Positions 6,785 to 14,837 of a DNA stretch of 25,728 bases are shown here, in pieces (position 1 is the stretch's first letter; each line of letters starts with the position of its first letter). The position numbers and the translations under genes are program-made. The notes under the pieces were generated by a model. That model saw only the letters and a program-made list of their open reading frames with translations. It did no database searches and was not told the origin of the DNA. The stretch comes from a virus: IMG/VR virus record IMGVR_UViG_3300030060_005071, positions 332-26,059 of that record. One strand, written 5' to 3'.

Positions 6785-8695
6785 ATGACAGGCAAAAGGA
6801 AAACAGCTAGGAAGGCAAAGGTGGAAGAGGAAGTTAAGCCGTTAATGGTTTCGGAAGCTTCTGAGTCTTTAGCGTCTTCAAGTACCACAACTACCACACC
6901 CACTCGTAGAAACGCATCTGGCACTATCACAAGGACTGATAGATACAAGAATATCTCTGATGGCCTTATTCCTTACAAATTTACTCCAGGCACGGGCTCC
7001 AGTAATCGCTCAAATATTGACGTAAGAGATTCCGTAATTCTTTGCCAGAAAGCTTACTACAACTTTGCCGCTTTTAGAAATGTCATTGATTTAATGACCG
7101 AATTTTCAATCAGTGACGTTTACTTCAAAGGCGGAACCAAGAAGTCTAGGGATTTCTTTTCAGCTTTTTTCAGGAAGTTAAATATACTAGGATTTCAAGA
7201 TAGATTCTTTAGAGAGTATTTTAGGTCTGGTAATGTTTTTATTTATCGTTTCGATGGCAAAGTGCAGCCTGAAGACATGAGTAAAATTACTCAGATGTAC
7301 GGTGCTAGTTTTGCCGCTGAAGAAAAGCTTCCCGCCCGTTATATGATTTTAAACCCAGCAGACATTCAACTAACTGGTTCTGCTGCGTTCTGGAACGGTA
7401 ATTACTATAAGGTATTTTCAGATTACGAGTTATCTAGACTTCAGAACCCACAGACTGACGAGGACAGAGAAATTTTAGATTCTCTCGATCCAGACTCAAG
7501 GAAAATGCTTCAAACCAACAAGCGGTCTAAGATTGTGTTGATGAAGCTCGACCCAAAAAAGGTTCGCCCTGTTTTCTACAAGAAGCAAGACTACGAGCCA
7601 TTCGCTGTGCCTTTGGGTTTCCCAGTTTTAGAGGATATTAATTACAAAGCCGAACTAAAGAAAATGGATATGGCTATTGCTCGCACTATGCAGCAAGCGA
7701 TCCTATTGGTCACGATGGGTACTGACCCAGAGAAAGGCGGCGTAAACCAAAAGAATTTAGAAGCGATGCAGACGCTGTTCCAGAATCAATCTGTGGGTCG
7801 TGTTCTTATTGCTGATTATACCACAAAGGCTGAATTTGTAATTCCAAATATTGGTTCTTTATTGGACGGTAAAAAATATGAGGTTGTGGATAGAGACATT
7901 CAACTTGGTCTCAATAATATACTTGTAGGTGAAAGCACTTTTGCAAATCAAAACGCAAAAATTGATTTATTCATCGCTAGGCTTGAGCAAGCCAGAAGAA
8001 CCCTAATGGAAGACTTCTTAATCCCAGAGATTAAAAGGATTTCAAAAGCTATGGGTTTCAAAAGCTACCCCACCCCTTACTTTGACAGGATTACTCTTAA
8101 AGATGATACAAACATGCTGCGTATCTACAATAGGCTTATTGAGCTAGGTATCCTAACCGCTGAAGAAGGATTAGAGGCTATTGACACTGGTAGATTACCA
8201 GACAAAGAAATGTCATTAAAGTCTCAAGAAGAATTTAAAGAGTTAAGAGAGCAGGGTCTTTATGAGCCTTTAATCGGCGGCAAGAATCAAGCCGAAATTA
8301 AAAAAGACGCTGGGAGACCAGAAGGAGGGCCAGCACCTACCCCAGAACAAAATCCTGCTGGACAAGGAGAACAGTCAAATGCTGTTAACTACAGCTTGAC
8401 TAAGGTAACAGATAATTTAACAAAAGCTTCAAAGCTATTTAAAACGGTGGAGGCTAGTCTAAGGAAGAAGCACAAAATTAAAAGACTAAACAAAGAACAA
8501 AAGCAAGTCGCAGAAGATATCGCTTGTATTATCATTGCGAATGAGAGCCCAGAAAGCTGGGATAAAAAAGTCTCTCAGTATGTGCGGAAGCCTATCGACA
8601 CCAACCACGACAGAATAGCCGAAGTTAGAGAAGTCGCTTTTGAGCATCAGGTAGATGATTACCTAGCAAGCATTCTTCTCGCTAGTAAGGCGTAA
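6785..8695 (+). CDS. Portal protein
   Basis: The 636-residue protein fits a portal. It follows terminase and has portal-like segments: YYNFAAFRNVIDLMTEF near residue 80, FFREYFRSGNVFIYRFDGK near 140, then YMILNPADIQLTG. A long helical core follows (AELKKMDMAIARTMQQAILL), then IGSLLDGKKYEVVDRDIQLGL and NILVGESTFANQNAKIDLF, typical of portal wing and stem helices. The N-terminal 40 residues are Ser/Thr-rich and probably disordered. The C-terminus has a Pro/Gln-rich linker followed by a Lys-rich helical tail (about residues 515-636). Portals form the dodecameric ring through which DNA enters the head and to which the tail attaches. The next gene starts 11 nt later. I assign portal from overall pattern and position, not from a single diagnostic motif. 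Confidence 0.85.
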   Translation: MTGKRKTARKAKVEEEVKPLMVSEASESLASSSTTTTTPTRRNASGTITRTDRYKNISDGLIPYKFTPGTGSSNRSNIDVRDSVILCQKAYYNFAAFRNVIDLMTEFSISDVYFKGGTKKSRDFFSAFFRKLNILGFQDRFFREYFRSGNVFIYRFDGKVQPEDMSKITQMYGASFAAEEKLPARYMILNPADIQLTGSAAFWNGNYYKVFSDYELSRLQNPQTDEDREILDSLDPDSRKMLQTNKRSKIVLMKLDPKKVRPVFYKKQDYEPFAVPLGFPVLEDINYKAELKKMDMAIARTMQQAILLVTMGTDPEKGGVNQKNLEAMQTLFQNQSVGRVLIADYTTKAEFVIPNIGSLLDGKKYEVVDRDIQLGLNNILVGESTFANQNAKIDLFIARLEQARRTLMEDFLIPEIKRISKAMGFKSYPTPYFDRITLKDDTNMLRIYNRLIELGILTAEEGLEAIDTGRLPDKEMSLKSQEEFKELREQGLYEPLIGGKNQAEIKKDAGRPEGGPAPTPEQNPAGQGEQSNAVNYSLTKVTDNLTKASKLFKTVEASLRKKHKIKRLNKEQKQVAEDIACIIIANESPESWDKKVSQYVRKPIDTNHDRIAEVREVAFEHQVDDYLASILLASKA

Positions 8696-8706
8696 GGTCG
8701 TGGTAA

Positions 8707-10455
8707 ATGCCAAACAGGATTATATACAATGCCCAAGATTTATTCTTCGGGCTGGCAAGCGGAGTAGATAACTTTCCGCTAGTTACTGGTACTCTTTCAG
8801 ATGGAAATACTGGTACGTTCGAAGTTCTCAAAAGAATTCATAGAGTTCAAAGTTTTAACTACGATATAGTTACAAATAGAGAAGATATTGGTTTAATAGG
8901 TAAGTCTTCTTTTGATTCCCACACTCTTTCTAGCCCTCCAGATGTAAACGGTACTATCTCATACTTTATCGAAGGGTTAAGTAACGAGAAAAAAATGGGC
9001 TTTAATGTTCTAACTAGTGGGGCTACAAATTTACCTAATAAAGAGTTTACGTATAATTTCGTAGATGGAAACAAGAAGCAAAATATATATTTAGCCGTAA
9101 ATAAATCTGGCGAAGATGCTCGCACTACTCCAACTTTCGAGCCCACTGAAATACCTGATTTAATTAGCTCTGGTAGGGCACTGGAGATGACTGTGCCTGC
9201 AATCGACAACTTGGGCTTGCTTGTATTTCAAAACGCTTACATAAACAATTACAACCTAGATATCACAGTTGGCAACTATCCAAAAGTTGATGTTGGCTTT
9301 GTAGCTGACAACGTGATATTTCTGGGGTCTGGGTCAGGAATCAAAACGCCACTAATTAATAGTCAAGACGCTGAAGTTGAATACGGCGATAAAGAGTTAA
9401 TCATACCTAAAAATTACGGAAGAAGGAACCCAAACTTTGACGTAACTCATACTTTTAGGCCAGGTGACGTAACGATTGGAATATCTAAGCGGGCAGCGGA
9501 TGAGGATATTTTAGTTCAAAACGACATGGAAAGCTCCACCGACTTTGTTGGCTTTCATGGGGCCACAGTGGCTTTAACTTCTTCAGAGCAATACCAAGGC
9601 TTACAGTCTTTACAGGTTAATCAAGCCTCTTCAATTACTAATGGTAATTATGGTGGGGCAATGATACGTGTCCCAATACAACAAATGGTGGTTGGAGAAT
9701 ATTATACTTACGAATTTTTTGTTAAAGCCAACACTACCAAACCAGAGGGAGAGCTACTAAACGTAAGCCAAGATGGAATACCAGGCACATTTAGTTTAAA
9801 TCAGTTTGTGGGTAATGCTTGGACTAAAATACAAATAAGAAAAAAACTAACTTCCGCCCCATCCAGTAGCAATAAAGTTTTCAATATTTTCTTTGGTAGC
9901 GCACCTAGCTTAATTTTTTACGTTGATTCATTCAAGGTTTACAAAGACGCAGAAAACGAGCCCATTCAATTTTACAGAGATATCTTTCAGTCGGTTAAGA
10001 TGAGTATACCGATGGACAGAGAAAACCTTTCTTGCGTTGGCCACAAGTACCACTTAGATAGAAACTTGACTCTGCCACTCAAGTCTACTGTTACAATCGA
10101 TATGATTGAAAGTGGGTCAAACTACCAAACCTCTGGCAACTTCTTAGATAATTTACGTAGAGACGAGAAGTATGACATGAGTTTAACGTTTGTTGATGCT
10201 TCTGGAAATCAAGGTATGAAGTTTAATATCTTCGGCAGTAAATTTGAGGGTGCAGCTTACAACTCTGATATTGGTTCAAATAAAACAGTATCAACTACTT
10301 TTACAATGTCTAATGATTATGACTTTGCTAGAAGTGTAATATCTGCTGAAGGTCAAGGCTTGTTTATCCTAGATCATTTAGTGGACGATAATTTAAACAT
10401 ATTAACCACAGACGGCGGTGATCCGATGGTTGACGAAACCCCATTCTTGTTCTAA
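8707..10455 (+). CDS. Tail-tube-like structural protein with inserted carbohydrate-binding-like module
   Basis: The 582-residue beta-rich protein has no signal peptide. Its N-terminal half (about 1-260) and its C-terminal part (about 415-582) read as one structural protein. IHRVQSFNYDIV, GLIGKSSFDS and PPDVNGTISYFI resemble tail-tube proteins, and the end is again beta-rich (NLTLPLKSTVTIDMIESG and later). Between them residues about 266-413 look like a separate jelly-roll domain: an NDMESSTDFVGFHGA opening, SLQV, GEYYTYEFFVKAN, AWTKIQIR, then FYVDSFKVYKD. This order is typical of CBM4/9-like carbohydrate-binding modules. The gene lies between portal and fibre, and its stop overlaps the fibre start by one base. 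Tail tube is my best reading; another virion-surface role is possible. The inserted domain may decorate the tail and touch host polysaccharide. Confidence 0.6.
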   Translation: MPNRIIYNAQDLFFGLASGVDNFPLVTGTLSDGNTGTFEVLKRIHRVQSFNYDIVTNREDIGLIGKSSFDSHTLSSPPDVNGTISYFIEGLSNEKKMGFNVLTSGATNLPNKEFTYNFVDGNKKQNIYLAVNKSGEDARTTPTFEPTEIPDLISSGRALEMTVPAIDNLGLLVFQNAYINNYNLDITVGNYPKVDVGFVADNVIFLGSGSGIKTPLINSQDAEVEYGDKELIIPKNYGRRNPNFDVTHTFRPGDVTIGISKRAADEDILVQNDMESSTDFVGFHGATVALTSSEQYQGLQSLQVNQASSITNGNYGGAMIRVPIQQMVVGEYYTYEFFVKANTTKPEGELLNVSQDGIPGTFSLNQFVGNAWTKIQIRKKLTSAPSSSNKVFNIFFGSAPSLIFYVDSFKVYKDAENEPIQFYRDIFQSVKMSIPMDRENLSCVGHKYHLDRNLTLPLKSTVTIDMIESGSNYQTSGNFLDNLRRDEKYDMSLTFVDASGNQGMKFNIFGSKFEGAAYNSDIGSNKTVSTTFTMSNDYDFARSVISAEGQGLFILDHLVDDNLNILTTDGGDPMVDETPFLF

Positions 10456-13349
10456 TGGCTACTAAGATTAGAAATGTTGAATTGCTAACGCTCGCTAGAA
10501 GCGATGCGGGTACTCCTGTATTGGGGCATGTAGGTGTTGGTATCGATGCTAATTTGATTCAAGATTTCGAGATGGGCCTTTCAAGGGTTAGCTCTGCGGC
10601 TCAATTTAATTTGGCTCTTAATGTAGAGGGAGCAACGACCAATACTGCTCACTACGGTGGTATTGCTTTTACTCAGGGCGCTAGCGCTGACACAGTGATG
10701 GCTTCTATCAAGGCGGTTAATACTAGTGTTGATGGTTATATTGATCTTTCTTTTAATACTAGAAGCGTAACCAATGTATTATATATCAAAGCTGACGGTA
10801 AAGTTGGGGTGAAAAAAATACCTACGACTTACGCTTTAGAGGTAGATGGGGATGTTCAAGCTACAAACTTCAGAGGGGCATTCATTGGTAATCTTACTGG
10901 AAACGTAACAGGCACTGTTTCAACTTTATCAAATCACGACACAGATGATTTATCGGAGGGCTCTAGTAATTTATACTTTACAAACGAAAGGGCTCAAGAC
11001 GCTATTGGGACTATGCTTTCTGGTAACACAGAAACACTTATCACCGTAACCTATGATGATAGCAATAATGAGATTGACTTTGTTGTAGATAATGATTTAT
11101 CGAATTACTCAAATACTAGTTCAGCTTTTATAACCTTAAGTAGTATCTCGGTAACAGATAGCGGTGGAGATGGCTCTCTTGCTTACAATAACTCAACAGG
11201 CGTTATAACTTACACTGGCCCTTCCGCTTCTGATGTTAGGGCTCACTTTTCTGCGGGAACTGGAGTAGGTATAAGTAGTGGGGAAATTTCTATCGGTCAA
11301 GCGGTAGCTACTAATAGCAATGTAGTATTTAATCAAGTAACCGCAGCTTTAGTTGGTAATGCGAGTACAGCTACAACTTTAGAAACCGCAAGAAACATAG
11401 TCGTAGGAAAATCCGTCGCAGGTGCAGGCGACATTGACGCTATTACTCAATCATTCAATGGCGGTGCAAACATTAGTTTTGACTCAGAACTTAATTCTCA
11501 TTTACCGAGTAATCTCAGAGCAACCACTAGTAGCAATATAGCCGACGAGCCCAGCAATAACGCTGTTAAAATTATTGGCAGTGACATTAATACGCCAAGA
11601 TTAAAAATCAACAGACAAGGCTTGATAGTAGGATTTGAAGAGGTGGCTACTTCAGGTGGTGGTGGATCAGGTGGAATTTCAGCTTTGACGCTAAATACAA
11701 ATGGACTGCTGTACTTAAACTCAGGTTTTACCTCTCAAACTGAAACCACAAGCACTTCGACTCCAGCTTTAAATTTATACTTAAATGCTGCGGGTTTATT
11801 TACAGCCTTAACAGAATCAAGCGGTACAATGTCGATGACAATCGGCGGTACAACCAAGACATTAGATTTACCAAACACCAGCTTTACCCTGCTTGCTTTA
11901 AGCGGAAATACTTTACAAGTACAAATAGGCGATACCCTACTAGAACGGCCCTTGGATGGTCTTAGCGTGGCTAGTGCAACTAATGCGACGAATACGACTA
12001 ATATTAATGTAGCTGCGGATGGCTCAAACGCGACAAGGTATTTAAATTTTGTAGATGGCACAAGTGGCAACAGAGCTTTAAAGGTAGACGCCAACTTAAC
12101 TTACAACCCAAGCACCAACACTTTAGCTACCACAACTTTTTCTGGGGCTTTGAGTGGTAACGCTACTACATCTAGTGGACTGCTGATTGGTTCTACTGTT
12201 TATGTTCCATCAAGCGATGCAAATTTTGCTGAATCTTTGGTGTTAAGAAACTCAAGCAATGAAGTCTCTATAGCCAAACTAATTTTATCCAACAACACTA
12301 CAGCATCTAATTTAGATGTGATAGTTGGCAAGATAAGCGGCAGTGATACTTTGCATGAGTTTTCAAGTAGTCAAGTAAGAACTTTCCTTGGTAATAGCCG
12401 TTTCCTGCCTACGCCAAGCAGCGGCGTATACAATATAACAGTAAGCAATGCAACCAGTGCTACAAGCGCAAGTAACGCAACCACTGCTACCCGTTTACTC
12501 ACAACTGCAAACGGAGTAGTCAAAACAATAAACAGCAACGGCACTCTTTCTATTGGTTCTTTATCTAGTGGTGATATACCAAACAACGCCGCTGATACAA
12601 GCGGCAACGCAGCAACTGCTACCGAAGCTGGGGGCTTAACTTCAGGAACTGATATCTTACCAGCAAGCTTCGTTGGAAACTCTACTAACACCATAGTTGC
12701 TAGAGGGACTAGTGGCGCAATAAGTGTGGGAGCGGTTTCTTGCACATCAATTAGCGCAAGCGCTAACATCACAAGCACGCAAAACATGCAAGCGCAAAAA
12801 ATCGTGCTTACAAATTCTGCTGACTCACTGCAAGCAAAAGACATTAGGCCATACGGAACAGCGGCAAGTATACCTGGCGCAAGCTCTGGTGCGGGCGGTA
12901 GTACGTTTTCGTCTGCTTCTGTTTTTGGCAGCACTATAGGTGCGTCAAACAACGCGTTTGACACTATGTTCATGAACAGGGGGTATTTTTATAGGGGCGT
13001 TATTTTACTATCTGATCAAAGAGTAAAAGAAAACATATCGCAAAGCAGTCTTGGTTTAAATTTTGTAAGACTCTTAGAGCCAGTGGAATTTAATATGCGT
13101 GGTAGCTCTACCCCTAGAGTTTATCAAGGCGTAATTGCCCAAGAAGTAGAATCAGCGCTTGAAGAGTTGGGGGCCAATAACTCCGCCATCACAAATATCA
13201 TAGATTACGATCATGATGGAGATGCGGAAGAAAACGAGCAAAAAGCAAAAGCTCTTGACAACACTCAAATAATGTGGGTGCTATTTAATGCTGTAAAACA
13301 ATTAGACGCTGAAGTGCAAGACCTAAAGAAACAATTAGAAGAAAAATAA
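10455..13349 (+). CDS. Tail fibre/spike with C-terminal S74 intramolecular chaperone
   Basis: The 964-residue protein is a trimeric-fibre type. The N-terminal region includes LTGNVTGTVSTLSNHDTDDL followed by EGSSNLYFTNERAQDAI, a repeat type common in marine phage fibres. The middle is low-complexity, rich in Ser, Thr, Asn, Ala and Gly, with recurring NAT/SAT blocks (SATSASNATTATR, GNAATATEAGG, NATNTTNINVAADG). The last about 112 residues form a Peptidase_S74 chaperone: SDQRVKENI with Ser853 and Lys858 five residues apart, as in the Ser-Lys dyad of endosialidase chaperones, then LEPVEFNM, GVIAQEVE and a C-terminal coiled coil. Such domains help the fibre trimer fold and then cleave themselves off. 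The fibre probably binds the host receptor. It is coupled to the upstream gene by a TAATG overlap. Confidence 0.88.
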   Translation: MATKIRNVELLTLARSDAGTPVLGHVGVGIDANLIQDFEMGLSRVSSAAQFNLALNVEGATTNTAHYGGIAFTQGASADTVMASIKAVNTSVDGYIDLSFNTRSVTNVLYIKADGKVGVKKIPTTYALEVDGDVQATNFRGAFIGNLTGNVTGTVSTLSNHDTDDLSEGSSNLYFTNERAQDAIGTMLSGNTETLITVTYDDSNNEIDFVVDNDLSNYSNTSSAFITLSSISVTDSGGDGSLAYNNSTGVITYTGPSASDVRAHFSAGTGVGISSGEISIGQAVATNSNVVFNQVTAALVGNASTATTLETARNIVVGKSVAGAGDIDAITQSFNGGANISFDSELNSHLPSNLRATTSSNIADEPSNNAVKIIGSDINTPRLKINRQGLIVGFEEVATSGGGGSGGISALTLNTNGLLYLNSGFTSQTETTSTSTPALNLYLNAAGLFTALTESSGTMSMTIGGTTKTLDLPNTSFTLLALSGNTLQVQIGDTLLERPLDGLSVASATNATNTTNINVAADGSNATRYLNFVDGTSGNRALKVDANLTYNPSTNTLATTTFSGALSGNATTSSGLLIGSTVYVPSSDANFAESLVLRNSSNEVSIAKLILSNNTTASNLDVIVGKISGSDTLHEFSSSQVRTFLGNSRFLPTPSSGVYNITVSNATSATSASNATTATRLLTTANGVVKTINSNGTLSIGSLSSGDIPNNAADTSGNAATATEAGGLTSGTDILPASFVGNSTNTIVARGTSGAISVGAVSCTSISASANITSTQNMQAQKIVLTNSADSLQAKDIRPYGTAASIPGASSGAGGSTFSSASVFGSTIGASNNAFDTMFMNRGYFYRGVILLSDQRVKENISQSSLGLNFVRLLEPVEFNMRGSSTPRVYQGVIAQEVESALEELGANNSAITNIIDYDHDGDAEENEQKAKALDNTQIMWVLFNAVKQLDAEVQDLKKQLEEK

Positions 13350-13388
13350 TTGGACATATTTTCAAAAAAAAGTTATATTAGTTTACTT

Positions 13389-13568
13389 ATGAGTGAAGAA
13401 CAACAAGAACAACAAGAGCAACAGCAAGTACCGAAAGAGTTAGACCTCCAACAATCTTTCAATCTGTTAGTCAATTTAGCAAGACAAAGTAAGCTCACAT
13501 ACGAAGAGCACGCTTTAGTCGATAGGTCAGTGCAAAAAATAGCGGAAAAACTAGAAGTCAATAATTAG
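13389..13568 (+). CDS. Small Gln-rich protein
   Basis: A 59-residue protein whose N-terminus is a Gln/Glu run (MSEEQQEQQEQQQVPKEL) followed by a short helical segment LDLQQSFNLLVNLARQSKLT and a charged end. I prefer the ATG at 13389. A longer reading from a TTG at 13350 would add 13 residues but starts right after the fibre stop with no ribosome-binding site. The DNA of the Gln run is a tandem caacaagaa-type repeat. It is the last gene before a strong terminator, so it probably belongs to the portal-fibre unit. Function is unknown; a chaperone or assembly factor for the fibre would fit its position but nothing shows it. Confidence 0.65.
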   Translation: MSEEQQEQQEQQQVPKELDLQQSFNLLVNLARQSKLTYEEHALVDRSVQKIAEKLEVNN

Positions 13569-13589
13569 TCATAAATACTCATAATTAAG

Positions 13590-13617
13590 AAAGGGCGCTT
13601 TTTGGCGCTCTTTTTTT
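13590..13617 (+). terminator. Intrinsic terminator after the tail-fibre unit
   Basis: Stem AAAGGGCGC / GCGCTCTTT (9 bp, one G-T wobble) with loop TTTTTG, ending in a run of seven T at 13611-13617. It lies 21 nt after the stop of the small Gln-rich gene. The next TTGTGTAA element begins inside the T-run. Confidence 0.85.
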
Positions 13618-13623
13618 GTGTAA
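13616..13623 (+). promoter_or_regulatory. TTGTGTAA element after the terminator
   Basis: The 8-mer overlaps the end of the terminator T-run and ends 8 nt before the ATG at 13632. A terminator followed at once by this element argues that it restarts transcription. Confidence 0.55.
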
Positions 13624-13631
13624 CAATATAT

Positions 13632-13964
13632 ATGAAAAACCTAATTTCATGGGCCAAACAAAACGCCTTATCTCTAGCTCAAACCATAATGTTGTTCTTC
13701 ACTGCCATTATTCTCGCTGTGCTTCTGAATAATCAAATCAAAACGTCTGAAGTGCATCAACTAAACGAAGAGCTAACTCAAGAGGTTAGAACTCTCGACA
13801 GAGACACCAATGACATCATGATTAAAATGATTGAGCAACGTGGTCAGATTATGCAAATGGGCGCGACTATTGAAGAGGCCAATGAAATTATTCAAAGTTT
13901 AGTCGGCAGATTGCAGCAAATGCAGGAAGAACTCAACAAGGCCAAAGGTCGGAGTGAATCATAA
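13632..13964 (+). CDS. N-terminally membrane-anchored coiled-coil protein (spanin-like)
   Basis: A 110-residue protein with an N-terminal membrane segment at about residues 13-33 (LSLAQTIMLFFTAIILAVLL). The rest is a charged helix with heptad-like spacing (VHQLNEELTQEVRTLDRD, then IEEANEIIQSLVGRLQQMQE), strongly coiled-coil in character. I chose the ATG at 13632. A TTG-initiated longer reading from 13602 begins inside the terminator hairpin and would be translated from a terminated transcript. This single-membrane-helix plus periplasmic coiled-coil plan matches inner-membrane spanins (Rz type), which disrupt the outer membrane at lysis. No overlapping outer-membrane spanin gene is visible. 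It could instead be a membrane-tethered assembly factor. It starts the capsid transcription unit. Confidence 0.7.
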   Translation: MKNLISWAKQNALSLAQTIMLFFTAIILAVLLNNQIKTSEVHQLNEELTQEVRTLDRDTNDIMIKMIEQRGQIMQMGATIEEANEIIQSLVGRLQQMQEELNKAKGRSES

Positions 13965-14031
13965 AAATGCATAATTATTTATATTTTTTTAGTAAAATGT
14001 CCATATAGCGTGTAGTTTATTAATAAGCCTT

Positions 14032-14538
14032 ATGGACAACCTTGAGTACGAATTTTCGGGACAGAACGCCTCTAGAAGTAGAGGCCATGATTTCGTAATT
14101 GAGGTTAAGCCTCAAGAGGCCCAACAGCAAGACGATGCGGTTGAATTTTCTGTAGGCATAATCAATGCTCTTGTAGAAAAAATTGAAGCTCACAATTCTT
14201 CTCAACCTAAAAAAGTAACACTTTATCAATTAAAAAAAGTATTCTGTGATAGTCTTGAAGACTACATGCAAAGTGAAGATGTTAGTAATACAGAGTGGGC
14301 TTTTGCTAAAGTAAATTTATATTTAAGGATAGCTTCGGGTGAACACGCTGGAACCGTAAATGTGGTTAATACTTATAAAAAACCTAATTTAATCGAAGTT
14401 TCCGCTAATTGGCTACCCAGCCAAAAAGACATAGATGCGGCAAAATTAACCGTGCAAGATAAAAAGCTGGTTTACGCTTTTGAGTCAATTGACGAATTGT
14501 ACATTAACTTCCAACCAATTCAATGGGAAATTGATTAG
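14032..14538 (+). CDS. Hypothetical protein upstream of capsid genes
   Basis: A 168-residue acidic soluble protein that I do not recognise. The first 35 residues are polar and probably flexible. Then comes a helix (VGIINALVEKIEAHN) and a mixed alpha/beta region with FAKVNLYLRIASGE and LIEVSANWLPSQKDIDAAK. No cysteines suggest metal binding, and there is no signal or membrane segment. The gene follows a 67-nt AT-rich gap containing a weak variant (GCGTGTAG at 14009-14016) of the recurrent element, and its leader AATAAGCCTTATG nearly repeats that of phoH. Two short hairpins lie in the first 90 bases of the coding sequence. Position suggests a virion or head-assembly function, but that is a guess. 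Confidence 0.8.
   Translation: MDNLEYEFSGQNASRSRGHDFVIEVKPQEAQQQDDAVEFSVGIINALVEKIEAHNSSQPKKVTLYQLKKVFCDSLEDYMQSEDVSNTEWAFAKVNLYLRIASGEHAGTVNVVNTYKKPNLIEVSANWLPSQKDIDAAKLTVQDKKLVYAFESIDELYINFQPIQWEID
14068..14120 (+). repeat. Two GCCTC/GAGGC hairpins near the 5' end of a gene
   Basis: GCCTCTAGAAGTAGAGGC (14068-14085) is a 6-bp stem with a 6-nt loop, and GCCTCAAGAGGC (14109-14120) is a 5-bp stem with a 2-nt loop. The arms share GCCTC/GAGGC, so they could also pair across. They may affect translation of the gene at 14032, or be chance. Confidence 0.45.
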
Positions 14539-14542
14539 TTTT

Positions 14543-14550
14543 CTGTGTAA
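14543..14550 (+). promoter_or_regulatory. CTGTGTAA element and strong RBS before the small beta-rich gene
   Basis: CTGTGTAA starts 5 nt after the stop of the previous gene and ends 21 nt before the ATG at 14572. The sequence AAGGGAG, a good Shine-Dalgarno, lies between them at 14555-14561. This spacing is fully compatible with a -10-like element followed by a normal leader. Confidence 0.5.
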
Positions 14551-14571
14551 ATCCAAGGGAGTTTTCAGCCT

Positions 14572-14835
14572 ATGAATAATGATCATTTAAATGTAAATAA
14601 TATCGCTTGTGGAGCGACAGCAAAAGTTTCCGCTGATAGTGGCAACTTTTTTCGTGTTACCGCCATACATAACGGTCACACTTCCGCTTCTACAGTAACT
14701 TTTGCCGATGATTCGGCCTTAAACGCAATCACCGTGGGAGCGGGCGCTAGTGTAGATTTAGGCGTTGCGCCAATCGTATGCCAAAGCTTTACCCCAGGCC
14801 ACGCTGCAATTTCAGTTTTTTATCATAAAGGTTAA
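14572..14835 (+). CDS. Small beta-rich protein, possible head or tail decoration
   Basis: An 87-residue protein of predicted beta structure with Gly, Ala, Ser and Thr throughout (KVSADSGNFFRVTAIHNG, STVTFADDSALNAITVGA, SVDLGVAPIVCQSF). It has no charged helices, signal peptide or membrane segment. It has a clear Shine-Dalgarno (AAGGGAG) and a CTGTGTAA element upstream, and only 2 nt separate it from the protease-scaffold gene. Size, beta character, apparent high expression and place beside the capsid genes suggest a small virion surface or stabilisation protein. I do not recognise a named family. Confidence 0.7.
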   Translation: MNNDHLNVNNIACGATAKVSADSGNFFRVTAIHNGHTSASTVTFADDSALNAITVGAGASVDLGVAPIVCQSFTPGHAAISVFYHKG

Positions 14836-14837
14836 AC

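Noticed and set aside
12371-12973. 200-codon minus-strand open frame
   Set aside because: It is antisense to the low-complexity fibre repeats; its Val/Ala/Leu-rich translation is the complement of the Asn/Ser/Thr/Ala-rich repeat.
13350-13388. TTG start for the small Gln-rich protein
   Set aside because: It has no ribosome-binding site and starts directly after the fibre stop; the ATG at 13389 is the simpler start.
13602-13631. TTG start extending the membrane/coiled-coil protein by 10 residues
   Set aside because: It lies inside the terminator hairpin; the ATG at 13632 directly precedes the membrane segment and follows the TTGTGTAA element.
13569-13979. Similar AT-rich stretches right after two stop codons (ATAAATACTCATAATTA and ATAAAAATGCATAATTA)
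   Set aside because: 14 of 17 matches in AT-rich DNA is weak, and neither forms a clear hairpin or has a gene-related role.
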